Assembly: GCA_011503125.2 (NCBI GenBank)
Contig: WWBZ02000013.1
Coordinates: 558,001 to 622,000, forward strand
DNA from: Botryosphaeria dothidea
Taxonomy: Eukaryota; Ascomycota; Dothideomycetes; Botryosphaeriales; Botryosphaeriaceae
Length of the DNA: 64,000 bases
Reading direction: 5' to 3'
Both the position numbers and the translations under genes were made by a program. Positions 11,316 to 21,192 of the stretch are shown here, one piece after another. Numbering within the stretch: the stretch's first letter is position 1; each line of letters begins with the position of its first letter. The notes beneath the pieces were generated by a model. The model worked only from the letters and a program-made list of their open reading frames with translations, had not been told where the DNA came from and did not search any database.

Positions 11316-12357
11316 TTAGTAGAACACCAAGCACCGAGCCTCTACACTCTGCCGTAGCGGAGCATCAGGAGGCGTCGAGGGATCCTCAAACGCGCAGTGG
11401 GCACAGACTACAGCGACAGTCAGCAGAATCCTCAAGCCCAAGCCGGCAACCGTACGTTTAGCGGGAACATTCTCATCGTTGTCCCAAATCTTGATCAGCG
11501 TGACCTCATCGATGCCATGGTCCTTCAAGTAGTACCAGCGCTGGCCCTCCGCCTGGCAGATATTCACCGTCTGCCCGAGCGGCTCGAACTGCCCCTTCCA
11601 CAGATCCGTCGGATAGACGTCCGCCGCCGCCAGCGTGCTGCCGTCCATCACGCCCAGCGGCCAGTCCTTGACCGGCCCGACCAGCGGACGCCACACACTT
11701 CCCGTTTAGCAAAGTCCAGCACGTCGGGGCGTCCCGTCGACACACTCACTTGATGATGGCGCACCGGCCCTTCAGCTTCTCGTCCGCCGCATCGCCCGCG
11801 TACTGCCTCACCCGCCGCACCGCGCCGGCGGCGCTCCTGCACGCGTGAGCACGCCTCGTCCACACGAGACCCCCAAACGCACTTACTGGTCGCAGTGCAC
11901 CTGGCAGACGGTCAGCAGCCACACACCCTCATTCGAACGCGCTCCTTACCGAGCTGGCCGGCTGCTGCCGCCCCTTGGACCCGCCGAACAAGCCCACCGA
12001 CGGATCGCGCCTGCGCACGACGTGGTTGAACACGACGACCTCGGCGGCGCCGGTGGCCTCCTTGACGACGCGCTCGACGTGCGGGTAGTACAGCTCGCGC
12101 ACCCTGTCATCATCGTTGTCCGCGAACGCCTCGAGCACGGCGGCGGCGCCGCCGCGCGGGTCGGCGCGGAAGGCGAAGGCGTGGGCGTCGAGGGAGAAGG
12201 CCGACATGGTCGGGCGGGCGTCGGCGACGCGGACGGGGCGGGGCTGCCACTCGAAGTTCTTGGTGGCGAAGCCCGGGGCCGGGTCGCTGCGGTAGAAGGG
12301 GTTGTCGGGGGAGCTCCACGGCTCGAGGAACTGCATTATGGTGGCGCAGGTGGACAT
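11316..12357 (-). CDS. CmcJ/AsaB/GA4-desaturase-like putative Fe(II) oxygenase
   Basis: Five exons give 280 aa: 12357..11950, 11900..11887, 11836..11750, 11697..11456 and 11407..11316. The order of motifs is that of the fungal CmcJ/AsaB hydroxylase-desaturase family: an N-terminal strand region (WQPRPVRVADAR), FNHVVRRRDP, the metal motif VHCDQS, NVWRPLVGPVKDWPLGVMDG, WYYLKDHGIDEVTLIKIWDN, and a closing CAHCAFEDP..PPDAPLRQSVEARCLVF. His138-x-Asp140 with distal His254 would form the 2-His-1-Asp iron site. The HxD is encoded on a 14-nt micro-exon. Hydroxylation or desaturation of the ETP scaffold is inferred. I do not recognise this family from the well-known ETP clusters. Confidence 0.85.
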
Positions 12358-12498
12358 TTTTCTTCTTCTCTTTGTTTTTGATGCTGTTTAGATTCGTTGT
12401 GAAGGTAGGGATTCCGAGCCTTTTTTTCGCCCGTCCACGGCTGGTCAATAGGTGGTCGTGTATATATAAAGCTGGGACCCCTCGGCCATTTGGTGCGG

Positions 12499-12519
12499 TC
12501 GGAAGCCGTCGTTGGCCGA
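12499..12519. promoter_or_regulatory. Two overlapping near-matches to TCGG-N3-CCGA
   Basis: TCGG-AAG-CCGT (12499-12509) and TCGT-TGG-CCGA (12509-12519) each differ from the ETP palindrome at one base. They lie about 142 bp upstream of the CmcJ-like ATG. Confidence 0.35.
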
Positions 12520-12562
12520 CGACCGTCACGGAGCACATTGCCGCGACGAGGGCCAACAAACA

Positions 12563-12598
12563 CCCCCCCCCCCCCCCCCCCTCCCAAAAAAAAAAAAA
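12563..12598. repeat. Homopolymer tract C19 / A13
   Basis: A run of 19 C is followed by TCCC and then 13 A, within the 340-bp gap between the CmcJ-like start and the acyltransferase stop. It is simple low-complexity DNA, and the length may be unreliable in the assembly. Confidence 0.85.
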
Positions 12599-12697
12599 GA
12601 GACAAGCCCAGTAAATCAGCAGACATTTTCTTTTCTTATTTCATTTTTTTTTTTTACAGCTGGGCAGTGTGTGTATGTACAGTACTATCTCCCGCCA

Positions 12698-14065
12698 TCA
12701 CCGCAACGGGATGCGCTCCACCAGCCCAGCCGTCCACGCCGTCGGCAGCGGCGCCACCTCCCCCATCTTCACCCTCAACATCACGTCTCCCGGCCAGGGC
12801 AGCGAGATCCAGAACGAGCAGATTACCCACAAGTAGCCGAGCACGTGCGTCGGCCCCTTCGGCTCGCCAAACGCCCGCTTCCACGCCCACTGGAGGAAGT
12901 CCTCGAGCGTGATGACCGCCGCCTGCCAGAGGAAGTAGTACATGATGCCAGCGGTGCGCTCGTAGAAGGAGACGTTGGCAGGCGACGGCATGAGCAGGAT
13001 GGAGGCGGCGTGGAAGACGCCCGAGACGGCGAACGTCATCCACAGCTGCGTGTATGCGGAGAGGTTCGTTCCTCTCTTGATGCCGAGGGCACGGGTGAAC
13101 TGCCGGCTGTATGTTGTGAAAAACTGGTGCAATCAGAAATGGTTTCTTTCATGAGGGAGAGCGCTTGCGTACCCGCCGCATCATCTGCTGCCAGAACTCT
13201 CCCCAGAACTTGCGCACCGTTGTGACCTCTGCCAGCTTTCCGAAAAGAGGAGGCCAGTCCTGTGCGCGTGGATGCGTTAGGATCGTCTCGTATGTGTGGT
13301 GGTTCTTCGACTTACCTTCGGCTGGCTGATTCCCAGGGCAACCGCGACGATCGAGCACGTAATGTACTGCATGTTGATGAAATAATAAGGCCCCGAGCCG
13401 TACACGAGCGTTTTCAGAAAACCCCAGAAGGGATCGGGATCGCGCAGCGTCAGGCACCTGCTATTCAGCGTGCCAGGAGGGTAGCCCGCGCGGGAGAAGT
13501 TGAGGCGGATCATGGCGTGGGAGACCAAGTCGGCCATGAACAGCACACCGACGAGCTCGATGCTCTGGACGACGAGAAACCGCGCGCGCGAGTTGTACCG
13601 CGCGCCTTTCTTCGGCATCTTCGGGATCTGGAAGCTCCAGTCCACGCCGCGCAGGTTGAGCAGCAGCACGACCGCCCACTTCAGCTTTTCGTACGAGAAC
13701 GGGGCGAAGCCGAGGGCCTCCTGCGCGCGCTTGTCGAGCCGCCACAGATCGCCCTCTGGACCCTTGTCTCCGGCAAAGACGATTTTCTCCAGCGTCGACA
13801 GGTAGTGCGGCCATGCCAGGGCGAACAGGTTCGCGGTGGCGATGTCCTGGGTGAAGAGGTTGAGCTGGGCGGTGATGGCGAGGCCGACGATGGCGAGGCC
13901 AAACACCAGACGGCGGCCGGCGAAGTTGGGGACATTGTAGGCAACGATCTGGACCAGGATCAGGGCGATGTGCGGCCAGATGCTGCCGGTGGCGTCGCGG
14001 AGCTTCAAGTTTGGCGTGGTCGCTTCCTCGAGCGTGCACGACTCGGAAAAGCCGAGGTTCGCCAT
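12698..14065 (-). CDS. MBOAT / wax-synthase-like acyltransferase (Tri7-type)
   Basis: Exons 14065..13316, 13259..13173 and 13123..12698 give 420 aa, all in phase. It is a multi-spanning membrane protein. The N-terminal helices (GSIWPHIALILVQIVAY, LVFGLAIVGLAITAQLNLF) are followed by an internal LDKRAQEALGFAPFSYEKLKWAVVLL block. The wax-synthase region contains FWGEFWQQMMRR and the family's invariant His in VSGVFHAAS (His317). The start at 14065 (MANLGFSES) was chosen over an in-frame upstream ATG at 14254, which would run into the neighbouring gene's 3' end. Members such as Tri7 acetylate hydroxyls of toxins at the ER membrane. Acetyl transfer to a hydroxylated ETP is the likely role by context. 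Confidence 0.86.
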
Positions 14066-14163
14066 GCCCGCTGCAGTGGAAAAAAGACAAGTTCGATGCT
14101 GGGAAGTCACGAGAGGATGGCGTGTCGCTGCCTCATCTGCCATAAATAATGCGGACTGCCTTT

Positions 14164-14174
14164 TCGGTGTGCGA
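14164..14174. promoter_or_regulatory. Near-match to TCGG-N3-CCGA (TCGG-TGT-GCGA)
   Basis: One mismatch from the ETP palindrome, 99 bp upstream of the acyltransferase ATG. Weak on its own; noted because of position. Confidence 0.25.
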
Positions 14175-14235
14175 GTAATTGCCAAGCCCAAAACTGCCCG
14201 ATCCCGACGCCTCCGCACTCCCCGCTGACTCGGTC

Positions 14236-15655
14236 TCACTCCCCGTCCAAACACAGCGTCGCTGCAATGACACCAAGGCCCGCCCGCAGCTCTGCCGGCT
14301 CGACGGCAAACGTGATTCGTGCCCAGCCCTTCTCATGCTCCACGCCGTGGTACGCTCGCCCCGGGCTCACGAGGACGCCGGCGTCCGCCAGACCGGCAAC
14401 AGTAGCAGCCTCGTCCTCCCACGTCTTGGCATCCGGGTTCAGGCGCGCAAAGACGAACAAGCCCGCCGTGACGGGGATGTACTTGATGCCGTGCCGGTCC
14501 AGGAACTCGGTGACCGTGCGGTACGCCTCGGCCAAGCGCGCTGCGTTGAGCCGCATCAGATCCGGCAACTCGGGCGACCCGAGCAACCCCGTCACCGCGA
14601 TCGCGCTGAAAGACGACGTTTGCGTGTTTGCCCCCAACGCCGTCCCGACTGCCAGTGCCGAATTTGCCTGCGTGACGATGCATCCCTGCTGCGAGTTAGC
14701 GCTGCTGTTGGTCCGGGAGAACCCGTCCGTACCATTCGGATTCCACTCGACCCGAAGTCTTTGCTGGCACTCCAGATCGTGTGTACGTACTCGGGTGCAC
14801 AACCGAGGGCTTGCAGGTCGAGGCTCAGTGCCGACGTGAAGGGCGCTCTGCCTTCCAAGTCCGCGCCAGCTAGCACAGATAACGCATACACCTCATCTGA
14901 GACATAATGAATTCCGTGCTGCTGGCAAAACTTGACGCATTGCTCAAGAACTTCCTTGGAGTAGCATTGCCCAAAGGGGTTGTGGGGATTTGTTAAAATC
15001 AACGCGCGGACAGGGCGCTCGGATGCTTCGAGAGCTGCCGAAAGTGCTGGTATCAGTTTCGTCGTGAATGTGTCCGAAAATTCTTCGACGTTGACCGTGA
15101 TCGGCTCCACAGAGGATCGCACGCGAAACTGAAAGTCGAAGCCATCTTAGGCAGACATGAGCTTGTGTTGCACGGAATAGGCTGAGGGCGACGGCGTACT
15201 CCAATAAGGACCGGGGACCAGTACTGCGTCTCCCGGGTCACAGATATTGAATAACAAAGTGTCTAAACATGTCGCTGCTCCAGGCGCAGTAACGACATGG
15301 TTGGGCTCGACCGGAATTGAGGGGCTAAAGTAAGAGTTGAAGAACTGAGCCAGTTGGGAGACGAGGGCTGGATCACCAGAAAAGCCTTTTGGGTACGACA
15401 AGTGCTGCCAACTTGTTAGCATACGGACATTGTGAACGGCATGGCCGTGCGGCGGACGCTAGACTCGAGGCCGTCTCCAATCGCGTTCTTGTATATCCTC
15501 ATGAGCTCCGGACGAATGAGGAAATTCTCTGATGTCGACAGATCAAGTTTAGAATCCGCCGCCTTCTTCTTCCTTTCCTCGACTTGTTTGCTGATCTTCG
15601 GCATGATTGATTCCACATTTGCATGCCCCCTTTGGGACATGCCGTTTCGAGTCAT
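14236..15655 (-). CDS. PLP-dependent aminotransferase-fold C-S lyase, GliI-like
   Basis: Exons 15655..15458, 15404..15200, 15145..14733 and 14685..14236 give 421 aa. The start MTRNGMSQRGHANVESIMPKIS matches the usual SKRG-start of the ACC-synthase-like GliI family; the ATG at 15640 is an alternative. Visible fold type I motifs are LDLSTSENFLIRPEL, YPKGFSGDPAL, TAPGAATCLDTLLF, LVPGPYWNGFD, LTNPHNPFGQ, HYVSDEVYA and SASKDFGSSGIRMG, whose Lys263 carries the PLP Schiff base. GliI cleaves the C-S bonds of the bis-cysteine adduct to give the ETP dithiol, so this is a signature sulfurisation enzyme. It is divergent from the ABC transporter with a 193-bp promoter between the two ATGs. Confidence 0.92.
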
Positions 15656-15747
15656 TTTCGAGTGTTCTGCTCCTGTATCCCAAGTGAATCTCGAAGGGAA
15701 GATTTATTGGACATGAAGCCATATAAGTATGGGTGCGGCGTGGCAGC

Positions 15748-15758
15748 TCGGTCTCCGT
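15748..15758. promoter_or_regulatory. Near-match to TCGG-N3-CCGA (TCGG-TCT-CCGT)
   Basis: One mismatch from the ETP palindrome, about 92 bp from each start codon of the divergent GliI-like (15655) and ABC (15849) genes. Confidence 0.35.
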
Positions 15759-15848
15759 AGCTCAAACGCCGATCTCCGCAACAAGATTTATTTGGTCTTT
15801 TGGTGGAACACGCCCTCCAATGCATGCCCCGGAGAGCCTCAAAGCAAA

Positions 15849-18616
15849 ATGGATAGCTTCACAGAAGTGACGCAGAGCGTCTTAAACTTAGGCTATCCAG
15901 TTGCCCTCTTTGTCTGTTACCTCGTCTCCAGCATCGTCGTCCGCTCGAGTTCTTGGCGCACCAAAAACCAACACCACGATGCCTACGAGACCACCGGCCG
16001 GAACGCCATCTTCTGGCTCATCGTCCTTCTATGCGCACTTCTGGTGGGCTTCCCAGGTCTTGTTTCCTTGTTTTGCTCAGCTTACATATGGATAGCTCGG
16101 CTCTGTGGGGCTCATGATTCTGTCTGCCGTTTGGCGTGCGAACGGCGAGACGTGGGATGGTGAAGGTTATATGGCAAGTCAAAACTGCGCTGCCGTGCGT
16201 AATGCACCTGCTAATCCTCTCCACAGGCTTGTCAGCTTGCCGTGCTCCTATTCTTTGCAGCATCAATATTGCCGGATCCTGATTTCCCTTATGAACCTAC
16301 TGCGACTCATTACCATACTTGGTGTACTGCCGTTGTGCTGGAATCACTATTTGCAGGATGCTACTTCTTCAACACCTCCAAGTCTGGCAATGCCTACATG
16401 ACCGCCTACGCTTTGCTTGCTCTCCATCTCTGCCGCATTGTGTGCTTTGCCACGGCCATGACACTTTATTCGGCACAGAAATATCAAAGTTCCAGCTTGG
16501 AGGCATCGCCTCTGCTCCAGGCCGACGAAGACCCTACTAGCTACGGCGCTGCTGACATACAGAAGAAACCAAATCAAACACAGAAAGATGCGCAATCCAC
16601 CGGTTGGCTGGAATACCTGATTGGGTTTGGGACTTTTTGGCCGTACATATGGTGAGTAAAGCTCGGATGCTGTCACAAGTACGACGCTGACTGCCAAGGC
16701 CTTCCCACTCTATCGCCTTGCAGTGCCGCGCATATGTCTGTATCATCCTCCTCATATTGCAGCGCATCATCAACATACTGGTGCCAATCCAGCTTGGCCG
16801 AGTTGTTGCAAAGCTGGGTTACGGGCACATGCCATGGGATGAGCTCTTGCTGTACACCTTTTTCCGTACTCTGCAGGGCCAGCAAGGTGTCATCGCCTCG
16901 GTCCGCGCTCTTCTTTGGATCCCAATCGGCCAGGCGGCGTACCGCAGACTTACCGGATCTGCCTTCGAACATGTCTTGTCGCTGTCTTTAGAGTTCCACC
17001 TTGGAAAGCGTCTTGGTGAGGTCATGAGTGCGCTGGGAAAAGGCGGCGCCATAAACACCTTTCTCGATTCCCTGATTTTCCAGCTGTTCCCCATGGTGGC
17101 CGACATCGGGGTGGCAGCTGCATACCTACTCGTCATGTTCGACCCTATGTACTCCTTGATCATCATCGCGATGGGGGGCATCTACGTGTTCGTGACAGTG
17201 TACATGGCCAAATACCGCGGCAGAGCCAGGCGGCAGATGGTGCAAGAGGACAGGGAAGTGGATGCTGTAAAGTCGGTCCTGCGAAAAACCCTGTTAACTC
17301 ATTGAAACAACTGACAGATTACAGAACGGACGCCATCATGTCATACGAGGTGGTGCACTACAACGACGCGGTCGGCGCAGAGCTCGACCGGTTCTCAAAT
17401 CGCATCGCATCGTTTCAGTCTGCCGAGTACTCCGTCCTGGTCTCCCTGAACTTGCTCAACACCAACCAAAATCTTATCTTTGCGCTTGGAGTCATGCTGG
17501 TCATCTGTCTGTCGGCATACCACGTGTCCATTGGGATGCAGAAGGTGGCCGTCTTCGTAACCCTCCTATCCTACCTGACCCAACTCCAAGCGCCGCTGGC
17601 CTTCTTCGGAAGCTTCTACACGCAGATCCAGAACAACCTGATCGACGCCGAGAGAATGCTGGCGCTCGCAAGTCCCCCTCCGGCAAGCCCCAAGCCACCC
17701 CGCTAACCAGCACCAGTTCCACGAGCAGCCCACCGTCGTCGACAAGCCCGACGCCACCGAGATGGCCAGCTGCAACGGGCACATCGCCTTCCGCAACGTC
17801 TCCTTCGCCTACGACCGGCGGCGGCCCGCGCTGGAAGACATCACGTTCGACGTCCCACCGGGCGCCTCGGTCGCCATCGTCGGCGAGAGCGGCAGCGGCA
17901 AGTCGACGCTGCTGCGCCTGCTCTTCCGCTTCTACAACCCGGACAGCGGCGCCGTCGCCGTCGACGGCGCCGACGTCCGCGACGTCACGATCGCCAGCCT
18001 GCGCAGCCACTTCGGCGTCGTGCCGCAGGAGACGATGCTGTTCAACGACACGCTCATGTACAACATCCGCTACTCGCGGCCCGCGGCCTCCGACGAGGAT
18101 GTGTATGCTGCCTGCCGCTTCGCCAGCATCCACGAGCGCATCCTGTCGTTTCCGGACGGGTACGAGACGCGGGTTGGTGAGCGTGGGCTGCGGCTGTCGG
18201 GCGGGGAGAAGCAGCGGGTAAGTCGCCCGGCGCGGCGCCACGGAGAGAGATGCTGATGACGCTGTAGGTCGCGATTGCCAGGGCGATCCTGAAGAATCCC
18301 GATATCGTGCTGATGGACGAGGCGACGGCGTCGCTGGACTCGGAGACGGAGAAGGTCATTCAGGCGTCGCTCGCGAAGGTCAGCGAGGGGCGTACCACGA
18401 TCACTATCGCGTACGTTCTTGCCAGTTGCCGATGGAGGAACTGAGAGCTGACAGGTTCGTGCACACAGGCATCGTCTTTCGACTATTGTCAACTCTGACC
18501 AGATTATCGTCCTGCACCAAGGACGCATTGTAGAACGAGGAAGCCATACTGAGTTGTTATCTCGCGGTGGTCGGTATAAAGAGATGTGGCGTAAGCAAAC
18601 GGAGTCGTCCATTTAA
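15849..18616 (+). CDS. HMT1/ABCB6-type ABC half-transporter with extra N-terminal membrane domain
   Basis: Eight exons give 801 aa: 15849..16043, 16096..16173, 16227..16651, 16699..17271, 17325..17667, 17717..18217, 18268..18410 and 18469..18616. About five helices form an N-terminal TMD0 ([27 protein letters not shown] and others). A linker precedes a six-helix ABCB core with the HMT1-like [18 protein letters not shown] segment. The single nucleotide-binding domain has Walker [10 protein letters not shown] (594-602), signature LSGGEKQR (698-705), Walker B IVLMDEAT and H-loop HRLST (His754). All catalytic residues are intact. Introns 2 (ATG|GCAAGT) and 5 (CTC|GCAAGT) use GC donors. Relatives sit in vacuolar membranes and move glutathione or phytochelatin conjugates. 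Here the likely job is sequestering an ETP or its thiol adduct; this is inferred. Confidence 0.9.
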
Positions 18617-19197
18617 TTGAGCTCTTGAACGGTTTAGAAATTTTGCGGAGAGAAGAATAGCTACACTTGGATTCAATAATACTTCAACACCCGTCACAGC
18701 GAAAAAGGCCAAACTCAATTCACCAATCCAACTTTATGTGATCCATGTGCATGGTTTGAGACTGATTGGCTGTCAGAGGAGCGTCTCGTGCTAGGAAGAT
18801 AAATTAGCCGACACGGGCTTTCTACCGAAAACGGAAGTTTCAGGACCATTTGATAGTTCGAGCTTGGAACGTATAACTTGCAACCTTCTTCCGGCTTATG
18901 CTGAAAATCTTTCAGCAATCTGAATTGTTATTTGCGTATCGTGCCCGCAGTTGATGGACTGAACGACACCTCAGCATTCGGATTGCACTAGGCAAAAAGA
19001 TTAGCCGCAGAAGGAACATGCATACATACATCAGCCTGTCAAGACTACAATGAACAGGCCGACGTCGGCTGCAACCGATGACTCAGACACGAGGCTTACC
19101 AAAGACTATTTAGTGCTGTAAAACCAGCAAAGAAGAGATCAATGTCTCTTCATCCCATTGACCATTGACCGCTTGAACTTCACGTAGACTCCGAAAC
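18617..19197. other. Intergenic, probable right edge of the ETP cluster
   Basis: A 581-bp stretch with no credible gene on either strand. No exact TCGG-N3-CCGA was seen here. Confidence 0.55.
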
Positions 19198-19940
19198 ATG
19201 TCCATCCCGCAAAGACTCGCACCCGGAATAGACGAACTCCGGAACTTCTACGTCGGCAAAGACATCAACGATGTCCCCAAGCCGGCAGCAATCCTCGACG
19301 TAGCCACGGCACGGCGGCACTGCGCCTCGATGCTCGCCGCCGCGCGAGCCCTGGACGCGTGGTCGACGGGTCGGATGCTACCGAAGGCCTCAGGAAGGCG
19401 CTGCGGAGTGTCGATGCGGGGGTTGCTGGGGGCTCGTTGCGGACGAAGCTCGAGTTGCATGCGGGTGTTTATGCGGTGATGGATATGCAGCAGCTTGCTA
19501 CTAATGCGCGGACGTCGCTTGGCCGGGTCGAAGATGAGGTTGCGCTTTCGGTCGTGGCGCAGATGGTCAGCGTGTACAATGATGGTGAAAGGGAGAAGCC
19601 GGAGGCGCTTGTGGCAGTTGGTCCTTTGGGTTTGGGAAGGGAGCCGTGTCCTTCTTACAGAGGATGGGGTGTCGTTGGTCGTGAGTCGTACGGCTCGCAA
19701 AAGGAGGAGGAGCCTCAAAGCCGGTTGATTGTCGACAGAATCAGCCAAGAGCATGCGATTGTCGCCTGGGAAGACGGGTCGTTACCGATTCCTCTTGAGG
19801 TCGGCCAGACTGTTCGGATTCACCCGAATCATGCATGTGTTATGGGCGCCATGTATGGTTGGTATCTTGTCTTGGACTCGGATGATCGGGATGAGGGCTC
19901 GAAGATTGTGGACGTATGGGTCAGGGCTTCTGGGTGGTAG
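19198..19940 (+). pseudogene. D-serine dehydratase / D-threonine aldolase-like relic, catalytic core deleted
   Basis: The first part (19198-19355) reads as the start of the DSD1-like family: LAPGIDELRNFYVGKDINDVPKPAAILDVATARRHCASML, seen here as two adjoining segments. The frame then shifts. The second part (from about 19359 to stop 19940) reads as the C-terminal domain: KLELHAGVYAVMDMQQLATN, VVAQMVSVYNDGE, LGLGREPC, RISQEHAIV, HPNHACVMGAMYGWYLVLD and a final VDVWVRASGW. Between them roughly 150-180 residues of the alanine-racemase-type barrel are missing, including the PLP-lysine segment (usually VKTHKT-like). The HxxxC zinc region (PNHAC) remains. The locus cannot encode an active enzyme as it stands. 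Whether it ever belonged to the cluster is unknown. Confidence 0.8.
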
Positions 19941-20049
19941 AATAGGAGAAGATAGGTATTCTTTGATTCGCATCATCGGGGACACGGAAGAGAAAGCACA
20001 TATCCATTCCCCTCATTACTCACACTACATCATTCAGGAAAGCCGTGGG

Positions 20050-21192
20050 TTACCACCACATTTGTTCTCGAAGCCACTGCTTTTTGAAATCCTCCCAGAG
20101 AACCTTCGATTCATCCCAAGACTTGGGGCCTTTCGCTCCGCCGCCCAAGTATCCAAGTGTATCACGATCAGCTCTGGCAAACTCATAGAAGATCGAATGC
20201 AGTGGTATGTCTTTCTCCTCCCAGCTTTGCGGGAGCTTGCATTGCTCGCATGATACCTGGTTGATTTTTGAATACAGGTCCAGACGAGCCGTACTTGTCA
20301 ACGCAATCAGCTGCCGGGCTGTAATTCTTTTGCAGGGGCTAGGATCCATCATCAAAAATGCGAGCTTTGCAAGAGCCAGGCTGTGATGTATGAGCCGATT
20401 AGGTGCGACGAAGGAGAGATGCCAGATATCGCCAACGGAGTTGAGGACGGTGCAAGGATTCCCGACGTATGCGTCCACTTGTGGGCGAAGCTTTTTCAGC
20501 AAACCTGGGTATTCAAGAAAGCTCGTACTCATTTCGAGGAAGACACAACCGAGAGAGAAAATATCAGTGGCTCGACCGCGCCTCGAGCCATCGTCGGCGA
20601 ACATAACCTCCGGTGAGCGGTATCTCCTTGTACAGGCGTCGACTATTCCACAGCTTCCGGTAGTGTCATCCTCGGCGATGTCCTTGGAAATGCCGAAATC
20701 CGTGATGAGTATCTTATCTCCCAGGACAAGAATGTTGGAAGGTTTGATGTCGCGATGCTTAACCCGCATTTCATGAATGTAGTTGAGAGCTCGAAGTAAG
20801 CACATGGGCCAGCTCAGCATGATTTCTCGCATCTCGTCTCGTGCCGGACCTTGTTCTTCGTCGTCGAGTTGCTTGAGGAAATCTGAAAGGTCTCCATCCG
20901 CCACTGGTATCAAAATGTTGAAGGTATCATTCCAGTGATAGGTTTGCTCAATCTGTATAATGTGTCTATGGCGCAGTCGACTGGCGATTCGGGCTTCTTC
21001 CGTAATTTGCGCGGCAGTCCTTCGATTGCGACCACGAGATCGAAAACTAACTTGCTTTCGTGCATAGATCTTTCCAGGCTGATTCCATTCTTGAACCAAG
21101 TCAATTTTCCCGTTGCTATCACATCCAAGCGTCTGTTTACGTTGAAAAGGGTCGTTTGCGTGGAAACCATAGTCAGAAAAGATATCGGGCAT
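20050..21192 (-). CDS. Serine/threonine protein kinase
   Basis: A single-exon 380-aa protein. The kinase domain starts at about residue 20 with a modified glycine loop (LGCDSNGKI), the ATP lysine in YARKQV (Lys46), and the C-helix Glu in TEEARIASRL. The hinge IPVADGDLSDFL follows. The catalytic loop is HRDIKPSN (Asp148) and the metal motif is DFGIS (165-167). The activation segment runs to YRSPEVMF, then DIFSLGCVFLEM. All active-site residues are present, so it looks functional. It belongs to the fungal expanded kinase type that often sits in accessory regions; no substrate can be named. Its 3' end converges on the DSD1-like relic with a 110-bp gap. Confidence 0.85.
   Translation of the reverse strand: MPDIFSDYGFHANDPFQRKQTLGCDSNGKIDLVQEWNQPGKIYARKQVSFRSRGRNRRTAAQITEEARIASRLRHRHIIQIEQTYHWNDTFNILIPVADGDLSDFLKQLDDEEQGPARDEMREIMLSWPMCLLRALNYIHEMRVKHRDIKPSNILVLGDKILITDFGISKDIAEDDTTGSCGIVDACTRRYRSPEVMFADDGSRRGRATDIFSLGCVFLEMSTSFLEYPGLLKKLRPQVDAYVGNPCTVLNSVGDIWHLSFVAPNRLIHHSLALAKLAFLMMDPSPCKRITARQLIALTSTARLDLYSKINQVSCEQCKLPQSWEEKDIPLHSIFYEFARADRDTLGYLGGGAKGPKSWDESKVLWEDFKKQWLREQMWW

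Noticed and set aside
13262..14149. 295-codon plus-strand frame
   Set aside because: Antisense of the MBOAT acyltransferase, whose splice sites, membrane helices and active-site His are all on the minus strand.
19038..19080. CCGACGTCGG and TCGG-N6-CCGA near the DSD1-like relic as further ETP sites
   Set aside because: Half-site order or spacing differs from TCGG-N3-CCGA, so they were not counted as matches.
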